This document shows positions 15,101 to 20,012 of a DNA stretch of 20,012 bases, piece after piece (the first letter of the stretch is position 1; every line of letters begins with the position of its first letter). The notes below the pieces were generated by a model, which was not told the DNA's origin, searched no databases, and worked only from the letters and a program-made list of their open reading frames with translations. Source of the DNA: an uncultured Veillonella sp. (lineage in GTDB: Bacteria; Bacillota; Negativicutes; Veillonellales; Veillonellaceae); assembly GCA_900549845.1 (NCBI GenBank), contig URPT01000014.1, positions 1 through 20,012 of the forward strand. The letters run 5' to 3'. The translations under genes and the position numbers were made by a program.

Positions 15101-18100
15101 AGTTGCTAAACCATCATCACCTGTGACAGATGCTGCACCTGTAGTGGCATTGCTATCGATAGTCGCACGTTTTGTAGATACCTCTACAGTATCGCCATTC
15201 ATCTTCGTAGAGATGAAATCACCTGTAGCACCTTTTACATTAAACGCTACATCCCCATCTTTTAAGGATTGGCTAGATACAGTACCACTATCTGCACCAA
15301 GGGAAACCTTACGACTCACAGCCGCTGCAGAATCATTGATTTTGGTCTTAGTATCATCATTAATATCAAATTTTACCTTACCATCATTATCTACAGTAGC
15401 CTTTGTCATTGTGCCATCTACAAAGTCTAAGCCTTTAGATAATTTAACAGACTTAGCATCTGCATCAGCGGCACTATTAGCACGGTATGTCAACGTTTGA
15501 CGAGCTACAGTATCATTCAATTGTTTTACATTTACTGCATCAGTATCATCTGTACCTTCCGCAACCTCTTTAATTTTGTTGCCACCAGCATTGATTTCAT
15601 CAAGGGTAAATTGGATTGTTTTACCTGCTGCATTTTGGAAGGCCATACCTGTTGCGCCGCCTTCCGCATTATTGCCATCTTCATCACTAAACAAGAGAGA
15701 TTTAGATGTAAGAGCACTGCTATTAGGCCCCGATTGTAAAGATAACGAACCAACATTTAAATAAGTATTTGCCGTATTAGGTTGATTTTCAGCTACACCG
15801 TTATTAATTCTTAAACCATCATGATTAATTTTGGTATAAGCACCTTCACCTGGAGAAGTAAATGTACCACTAGAATTTACAGCATCAAACTTGATTGTTT
15901 CACCTAGACCATTTTCAAAGGAAATGGTGTTCATTTTTTTAAGGTCTTTATTTAATGTGGTAGCAATATTTTTACCAGTTTGTGTAACTGTAATATTGTT
16001 ATCACCAGTAAAGTCTACAGTGTCGCCACCGGCTACAGTAGTCGGTGTATCACCATTAGCAGATAGTTTCCATGCTGCACCATCTTTAGCTTGGCTAGCC
16101 GCTTTGTTAATAGCATCGGCCACGTTCTTAGCAGTTGCTAAACCATCATCACCGGTAACAGAGGCAGTACCTGCAGCATCACTGTTGATAGTGGAACGTT
16201 TTGTAGAAACTTCTACAGTATTGCCATTCATCTTAGTAGATACTAAGTCACCAGTAGCACCTTTAACATTGAATGCTACATCACCATCTTTTAAAGATTG
16301 GCTAGATGGTGTACCACTATCTGCACCAAGGGAAATATTACGAGCTACTGCATTAGAAGAATTATCAACTTTAGTTTTAGTATCTGCATCTAAACCAACT
16401 GTAATAGTTTGACCATTTACAGTTGCAGTTACACCATTTGTACCAGCTACATTAAGTTTTTGGTTTTTAAGATCAATAGTACCGTTATTTGTACCATCTG
16501 TAATATTTAGGTTTTGAGACAAGTTAGCAACAGCTTGCTTTACATCACCAATATTTGCTGCATTGGAATCAGTTGTACCACCACTAGCAACATTAGTAAT
16601 TGTTTTGTTACCACCGTTGATACCATCAGTTTTATCAATGGAGATACCTCCTACAGTTACTTTATCTGTTGTGATACCAGTACCTGTAATAGCAGTCGTA
16701 CCATTTGTTAAGCCAGATGTATTCATTACTGTGTTACCAGCAGTAATAGAATCTACTGTAAGATCTTTCTTTGTGGCTACAGTAATTTTCTTTTTATCTG
16801 TACCATCTTGAGTGATTACGATATTATCGCCATTGATAAGATCTACTGTGTCCCCACCTTGTACAGTTGTTTTATCAGTTGTGCTGGAATTTATTGTAAG
16901 ATTCCATGCTGCACCGGCTTTAGCCGCATCAGCTGCTTTATTGATAGCATCAGCTACATTTTTAGATGTTGCTAAGCCATCATCGCCTGTAACAGATGCT
17001 GCTCCTGTATTAGCATCGCTAGTAATTGCCGCACGTTTAGTGGAAATTTCAACAGTGTTACCATTCATCTTCGTAGATACTAAGTCACCTGTCGCAGCTT
17101 TTACATTGAATGCCACATCACCATCTTTTAAGGATTGGCTAGATGCTGTGCCGCTATCTGCACCAAGAGAGATGTTACGAGCTACTGCTGTGGACGCATT
17201 ATCTACTTTAGTTTTTGTAGCTGTATCAAGACCAACTGTAACAGTTTGGCCATTTACAGTTGTAGTTACACCATTCGTTCCGGAAATAGTAAGTTTTTGA
17301 TTTTTAAGATTTACAGTACCATCTGTAGCACCATCAGAAACAGTAAGATTTTGAGATAAACCATCAACAGCTTTATTGATAGAGTCCGCTACATTTTTAG
17401 CAGTCGCTAAACCATCTGTAGGACTATTTACTTTAGCTTTACCATCAGCGTCATTAGTAATAGTTTCTGTGGCAGTAGAAATAGTTACAGTACCATTTGT
17501 ACCTACCGTAGCTTTTGTAAAAGTACCATCTGTAAAGTTTAAACCATTTGCCAAGGATACTTTATTTTCATTGGCACCATTAGCTTTGTATGTCAATTGT
17601 GTTTGATTAGCTAGCTTTGTAGTATCGATACCAATAGCATAATCCTTAGAATTAGTACCTGCTGTAGGTGTTACTGTAATAGGATTATCCGCTGGTGTAG
17701 CTTTACTTACCGTTACAGCAGTTACAGCTAAATCCTTAACCTTAGCTTGATCAACAGCTACTTGAACACCTGTAGTAGAGGCCTTTGTAGTAACTAAATT
17801 ACTATCGCCATATACTTTAAAGGTTGCATCGCCATCTTTTAAATATTTTAAACCTGTAGTACCAGAATCACCAGTTAGACCAATACCTTTAGTTGTCGCA
17901 TTGATAGTATTATTATCAAACCCAACTACAAGACTACCATTATTTGTACCAACTAAATCAGTTCTAATACCATTAGCACCGATTACTTTAAGTGGACTTT
18001 CACTTAGTTTAACAGTACCAGTTTTAGAATTTGTATCTAGTTTTAATGTAACAGCATCTACAGCATTCTTTACATCTGTAATGTTCGCTGCATTAGTACC

Positions 18101-20012
18101 TATATTACCACCACTGGAAACATTTGTAATTTGCTGTCCCCCTGCATTAATAGCATCGGTACCAAACTTAACAGTTCTTGTACCATTTTTCGCAGTTAAA
18201 CCATCACCAGTAATGGTTACATTTTTAGGACCCGTAGGTGAACCCATTTGCAGTGTTGTATTACTTAATACATTATTGCCAGCTGTGAAAGATTGGCCTG
18301 TAAAAGATCTACCAGAAACAGCCCCGTTTGAACCATCTAGAGTAATTTGATTGCCACCAGAAGAAACCGTAACAGATCTATTAGCTTTCACAGTATCTAC
18401 AGTAATCGCCTTATTCAAAGAAGTAGTAATTTTTTTGCCACTACGAGTTACTGTAATATTGTTGTCCCCACCAAAGATTACAGTATCTGATTTATTAATT
18501 ACTTCAGGAGCACTAGGATCCCTGTCAGCCGCTAATTTCCAATGATATGCATTGGCAGAAATAGCTTTATTGATAGCATCTGCTACATTTCTAGAATCAG
18601 CCATGCCTGCAGCATTTGCAGAAGCTTGACCATTTGTGACATTAATATTTTGTGTTTTACCGGAAATTGTAAGATTTTGACCGTTGGCAGCTGTTGTAAT
18701 ATATGTATTGTCGCCCTTAATGCCTAATGTACTATTTGCAATATTTACATTGCCAGTATTTACATTACCAGAGAACGCAAGGTTAACGCTCTTTAATTGG
18801 GCTACGTTAACTGCATCTGTATCTTTTGTGCCCGCTGCAAGACCTGTAAGTTGACGTGTTACAGTAGTACCATTACCAATAGAAACGGCACCAGTTGTAC
18901 TAGTAAGTACATTGCCAGTTAAACCAGAATAAATATCTGTACGGTTTGTATTAGGATTATAACCTTTATTAGTAACACCACCTATTACATTAGCAACTGA
19001 ATCTCGACCTAAAGCAACACCACCATCAACGGTAACGCTAGAATCAGGACCAATAGCAACAGATTTAACTGCACTTGCATTAGCTCTAGTACCAATAGCA
19101 ATAGAATGTTGAGATGTGGAATTAACGCGACTACCTATGGCAATTGATTCTAGACCATTAGCTGTCGTTGCGGAACCGATTGCAAGAGCTCTATTGCCTG
19201 TAGCTTTCGTTGGCGTAGATCCATATGAACCAATGGCAATTGTTCCTTCACTATTGGCATTAGCACTACCACCTAACGCCACAGAATTATCACCATCAGC
19301 CGTTACATTCATACCCATAGCAACACTATAAAATTTATTAGACTTAGCAGCTTGACCAACTGCGACACCGCCTAACGCAGCCGTAGTTTCATTAGTACCT
19401 ACAGCAACACCATTTTTACCAGATGCAGAGGACTTATGACCTACTGCAAGGGAATTCTCCCCAGTAGCAGTAGTTTGCATACCAACAGCAGTAGCCGATG
19501 TAGCATTAGCTGTAGACAAAATACCTAAAACTGTTGAAGACGCACCTGTAGATGTATTCTTTCTACCTACTGCTACTGCACCTTCACCAGTAGCTTGAGA
19601 TTCAGAACCAATAGCTAGAGAGTTAGATGTTTTAGCATTTGTCTTATAACCAATACTTACACCTGCACCCCCATCTGCCTTAGCAGCAGTACCAATAGCT
19701 ACGCTATATCCTCCAGAAGCAACAGCATAATTATTAAATTGATCGGATGATGCGCCACCAATAGCAACATCGCCAGCATTAGTTGCTTGTGCATATGTAC
19801 CACCTGCAAAAGCGCCAAAGCCAGTCGCCTGAGTAGCACTACCAATAGCCGTACCACGAACACTAGAATTCGCGATTAGGCCTAAGGATACACCACCTCT
19901 GCCAGTCGCATGAGCACCAGCACCAATAGCTACAGCTGGTTGAGCTGGATCAGCATATTGTGAATTAGCTATTGCTCTGTAACCGATAGCAATAGATTGA
20001 TTACTGTTGGAC
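12125..20012 (-). CDS. Giant trimeric autotransporter adhesin (YadA-like), 5' end outside the window
   Basis: One open minus-strand frame of at least 2628 residues running to the right edge; the signal peptide and first head repeats are missing. Domain order from N to C: YadA-type head repeats (x-AIG-x-x-A-x-A-x-G pattern), connector VSIGNGTTVTRQLTGLAAG with the first neck DTDAVNVAQLK (about 18790-18850), then a long stalk of Trp-ring segments (HWKL, AAWNL, AAWKL, TWQIT, GWNAT), GIN-like segments (NNITVTQTGKNI...LNKDL) and repeated necks (D-A-V-N-V-x-Q-L at about 18080, 16550, 15530, 13540, 12670). Then come a YadA-type membrane anchor and a C-terminal coiled coil. Trimers of such proteins form surface fibres that mediate adhesion, autoaggregation and biofilm; in oral Veillonella they bind partner bacteria and host cells (established for the genus, not shown here). 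The in-frame TTG at 19519 is not the start: there is no ribosome site and the head repeats continue in the same frame above it. No frameshift is visible. Confidence 0.95.
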   Translation of the reverse strand, partial: SNSNQSIAIGYRAIANSQYADPAQPAVAIGAGAHATGRGGVSLGLIANSSVRGTAIGSATQATGFGAFAGGTYAQATNAGDVAIGGASSDQFNNYAVASGGYSVAIGTAAKADGGAGVSIGYKTNAKTSNSLAIGSESQATGEGAVAVGRKNTSTGASSTVLGILSTANATSATAVGMQTTATGENSLAVGHKSSASGKNGVAVGTNETTAALGGVAVGQAAKSNKFYSVAMGMNVTADGDNSVALGGSANANSEGTIAIGSYGSTPTKATGNRALAIGSATTANGLESIAIGSRVNSTSQHSIAIGTRANASAVKSVAIGPDSSVTVDGGVALGRDSVANVIGGVTNKGYNPNTNRTDIYSGLTGNVLTSTTGAVSIGNGTTVTRQLTGLAAGTKDTDAVNVAQLKSVNLAFSGNVNTGNVNIANSTLGIKGDNTYITTAANGQNLTISGKTQNINVTNGQASANAAGMADSRNVADAINKAISANAYHWKLAADRDPSAPEVINKSDTVIFGGDNNITVTRSGKKITTSLNKAITVDTVKANRSVTVSSGGNQITLDGSNGAVSGRSFTGQSFTAGNNVLSNTTLQMGSPTGPKNVTITGDGLTAKNGTRTVKFGTDAINAGGQQITNVSSGGNIGTNAANITDVKNAVDAVTLKLDTNSKTGTVKLSESPLKVIGANGIRTDLVGTNNGSLVVGFDNNTINATTKGIGLTGDSGTTGLKYLKDGDATFKVYGDSNLVTTKASTTGVQVAVDQAKVKDLAVTAVTVSKATPADNPITVTPTAGTNSKDYAIGIDTTKLANQTQLTYKANGANENKVSLANGLNFTDGTFTKATVGTNGTVTISTATETITNDADGKAKVNSPTDGLATAKNVADSINKAVDGLSQNLTVSDGATDGTVNLKNQKLTISGTNGVTTTVNGQTVTVGLDTATKTKVDNASTAVARNISLGADSGTASSQSLKDGDVAFNVKAATGDLVSTKMNGNTVEISTKRAAITSDANTGAASVTGDDGLATSKNVADAINKAADAAKAGAAWNLTINSSTTDKTTVQGGDTVDLINGDNIVITQDGTDKKKITVATKKDLTVDSITAGNTVMNTSGLTNGTTAITGTGITTDKVTVGGISIDKTDGINGGNKTITNVASGGTTDSNAANIGDVKQAVANLSQNLNITDGTNNGTIDLKNQKLNVAGTNGVTATVNGQTITVGLDADTKTKVDNSSNAVARNISLGADSGTPSSQSLKDGDVAFNVKGATGDLVSTKMNGNTVEVSTKRSTINSDAAGTASVTGDDGLATAKNVADAINKAASQAKDGAAWKLSANGDTPTTVAGGDTVDFTGDNNITVTQTGKNIATTLNKDLKKMNTISFENGLGETIKFDAVNSSGTFTSPGEGAYTKINHDGLRINNGVAENQPNTANTYLNVGSLSLQSGPNSSALTSKSLLFSDEDGNNAEGGATGMAFQNAAGKTIQFTLDEINAGGNKIKEVAEGTDDTDAVNVKQLNDTVARQTLTYRANSAADADAKSVKLSKGLDFVDGTMTKATVDNDGKVKFDINDDTKTKINDSAAAVSRKVSLGADSGTVSSQSLKDGDVAFNVKGATGDFISTKMNGDTVEVSTKRATIDSNATTGAASVTGDDGLATAKNVADAINKAAKASTDAINLKFAGDTNTSAGVVNLKDDTLGIKGDGKYVTTDADGKNLTVKVSEAEVKKSAVSAVTVSTDTTDADNPLTVTGTPSADGTTKDYKVTIDGTKVATKTKLSYKANDGTAKQVSLADGLNFKDGTLTSATIDDAGVVKYDVKTASITAGTDGTVTAPATDGVATAKNVADAINAAKKASKTEITANDDEAANATTGNVKLTSTTAADGHTIYNVKLNDTLTFGTGANAIVIDGTAGKATIGSAAIDGVNNTITTGGNKAVTLDGTTGTITGKAANIGGVTVDGTNNHVTGLANTTWDGNAVSGRAATEDQLKAVADAAANQTWQITADKDAATSGKQTGTKTNAKVGKDAKVTMIAGENITINQNERDFTYSLNKDLVNMNSASFNGTGNNTTVINGDSITQTAGTQTNTSTAAGNTVTDGAKSTATTADGTKITDGTKTNTSTADSTVIDDGNGNKTALTKDGVTITAAGKDPVSLTKDGLDNGGNKISKIADGTDDTDAVNVRQLEAKSKASKTELTANGGESAGSTTGNIVLTKTTAADGHIIYDNKLNDTVTLGTDPTKAVTVDGTTGTIKAGDGANAVAIDGKNGSVKAGDKIALDGKDGKATIGTVGIDGKDGIITTGGNNPVAVNGKDGVVTGLTNKTWNPNNIASGRAATEDQVKSAVENAGWNATVGTEGSGINSTPTATAEKVKTDETVTFKAGNNMMVSQAGKTISYAVNPELKDMKSATFKDAAGNTTVTDGNGITITPGSANPNNPNAGPISLTKDGLDNGNNQLKGIAPGTDDTDAVNVSQLKASNARIGDAIGQVAGEVQRVGAHAAAMAALKPIQYDPLEPTQVMAGVGNYRGETAAALGLAHYTNEDTMFNVGVSLGANRNMVNAGVTHKFGSSPEKKNIPDRYKAGPISSVYVMQDEVSSLKKENSEQKTVIADQAARLNTLEAENERQRQELAETKQGLEDLRAAVSQLLASKG
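12128..12382 (-). other. C-terminal coiled-coil extension of the adhesin, after the membrane anchor
   Basis: 85 residues follow the final barrel Phe (codon 12383-12385). A linker of about 20 residues (SSPEKKNIPDRYKAGPISS) is followed by a stretch in which a/d positions hold V-L, N-Q, I-Q, L-L, N-Q, L-T, L-L, V-L: eight unbroken heptads, ending QLLASKG. Classical type Vc proteins end at the last barrel strand with an aromatic residue. By topology this segment should be periplasmic. Confidence 0.85.
12383..12640 (-). other. YadA-type C-terminal membrane anchor domain
   Basis: A helical lead-in (RIGDAIGQVAGEVQRVGAH) passes into AAMAALKPIQ, then four strand-like stretches with GVGNYRGETAAALGLAHY, FNVGVSLGANRNMVNAGVTHKF. 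This matches the YadA anchor pattern (A-M-A ... P ... GVG-x-Y-x-G-x-x-A-x-A-x-G ... N), in which three chains together form a 12-stranded barrel in the outer membrane. Confidence 0.9.
13050..13513 (-). repeat. Duplicated stalk cassette, copy B (expanded)
   Basis: It encodes KASKTELTANGG ... TTAADGHIIYDNKLNDT ... TTGGNNPVAVNGKDG ... SGRAATEDQVK. It parallels copy A at 14107-14518 in the same order, but has extra V-x-x-D-G-x-x-G units (AIDGKNG, ALDGKDG, GIDGKDG). Confidence 0.85.
13679..13822 (-). repeat. Three 48-bp (16-residue) Thr/Asp/Gly-rich repeats in the stalk
   Basis: Units at 13775-13822 (NTSTAAGNTVTDGAKS), 13727-13774 (TATTADGTKITDGTKT) and 13679-13726 (NTSTADSTVIDDGNGN). A degenerate fourth unit (KTALTKDGVTITAAGK) may follow. 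They lie just before the neck DTDAVNVRQLE. Confidence 0.75.
14107..14518 (-). repeat. Duplicated stalk cassette, copy A
   Basis: It encodes KASKTEITANDD ... TTAADGHTIYNVKLNDT ... TTGGNKAVTLDG ... SGRAATEDQLK, then the Trp-ring segment NQTWQITADKD. It is the partner of copy B at 13050-13513, which lies nearer the membrane. Confidence 0.85.
15068..15320 (-). repeat. Stalk cassette SLGADSG-VADAINKAA, copy 3
   Basis: It encodes RKVSLGADSGTVSSQSLKDG ... GDFISTKMNGDTVEVSTKR ... VTGDDGLATAKNVADAINKAA, closely matching copies 1 and 2 in protein and DNA. Confidence 0.9.
16099..16531 (-). repeat. Stalk cassette SLGADSG-VADAINKAA, copy 2 (long form)
   Basis: It encodes LSQNLNITDG ... LKNQKLNVAGTNGVTATVNG ... 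RNISLGADSGTPSSQSLKDG ... VADAINKAA, followed by the Trp-ring GAAWKLSANGD. It is collinear with copy 1 over about 430 bp. Confidence 0.9.
16927..17362 (-). repeat. Stalk cassette SLGADSG-VADAINKAA, copy 1 (long form)
   Basis: It encodes LSQNLTVSDG ... LKNQKLTISGTNGVTTTVNG ... RNISLGADSGTASSQSLKDG ... VADAINKAADAAK, followed by the Trp-ring GAAWNLTINSS. The offset to copy 2 is about 830 bp. Confidence 0.9.
18855..20012 (-). other. YadA-like head repeats of the adhesin (incomplete)
   Basis: At least 20 head repeats of about 14 residues with the core (S/V)-x-AIG or VAVG followed by A-x-A-x-G are visible, for example NQSIAIGYRAIANS near the edge, NSLAIGSESQATGEGAVAVG and HSIAIGTRANASA. They form the left-handed parallel beta-roll at the tip of the fibre. 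The array continues past the right edge. Confidence 0.9.

Noticed and set aside
15000..17400. CRISPR-like appearance of regularly repeated DNA in the adhesin
   Set aside because: The repeats are long, degenerate, in frame and encode stalk domains; there are no short identical repeats with unique spacers and no cas genes.
19517..19519. TTG at 19519 as the start of the adhesin
   Set aside because: The same frame continues upstream to the window edge with YadA head repeats, and there is no ribosome binding site or signal peptide at this codon.

Overview
The window reads like an AT-rich chromosomal segment of a diderm Firmicute (Negativicutes), most probably a Veillonella species. Three things suggest this. 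Ribosome binding sites are strong and Firmicute-like (AGGAGG, GGAGGG, AAGGAGG). The encoded proteins nevertheless include outer-membrane types: an OmpA-family barrel and a very large YadA-type trimeric autotransporter. The coding style is low-GC. The genus is inferred from this combination, not from a marker gene. I see no rRNA, tRNA, CRISPR array or transposase.

Layout, left to right. (1) 111-842 (+) is a secreted SIMPL-domain protein. Its 3' end overlaps by 20 nt the 3' end of a UbiE/MenG-type methyltransferase (823-1569, -). (2) 1913-3133 (+) is the Na+/serine-threonine symporter SstT, followed by a strong terminator. 3278-4795 (+) is a flavin disulfide oxidoreductase of the dihydrolipoyl dehydrogenase type, followed by an 11-bp tandem repeat and a palindromic terminator. 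(3) Four genes lie on the minus strand: a secreted PepSY protein (4916-5572), an AI-2E/PerM-family membrane protein (5707-6828), an OmpA-family protein (7020-8045) and an AqpZ-type aquaporin (8383-9078). (4) A class I glutamine amidotransferase (9401-10108, +) is transcribed divergently from the aquaporin. (5) A MATE-family efflux protein (10459-11868, -) follows. (6) From 12125 to the right edge runs one uninterrupted minus-strand frame encoding a trimeric autotransporter adhesin. At least 2628 residues are visible and its N-terminus is beyond the window. The frame stays open to the edge with no ATG, GTG or TTG codon above 19519, so the TTG at 19519 is not the real start.

Most genes look like single transcription units with their own promoter and terminator. 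The common theme is the cell envelope: adhesin, OmpA, aquaporin, MATE, AI-2E family, PepSY, SIMPL and SstT. The most unusual signal is the C-terminus of the adhesin. The YadA-type membrane anchor does not end the protein, as it does in classical type Vc autotransporters. It is followed by about 85 residues with eight clean coiled-coil heptads, which topology would place in the periplasm. The stalk also contains several large duplicated cassettes.
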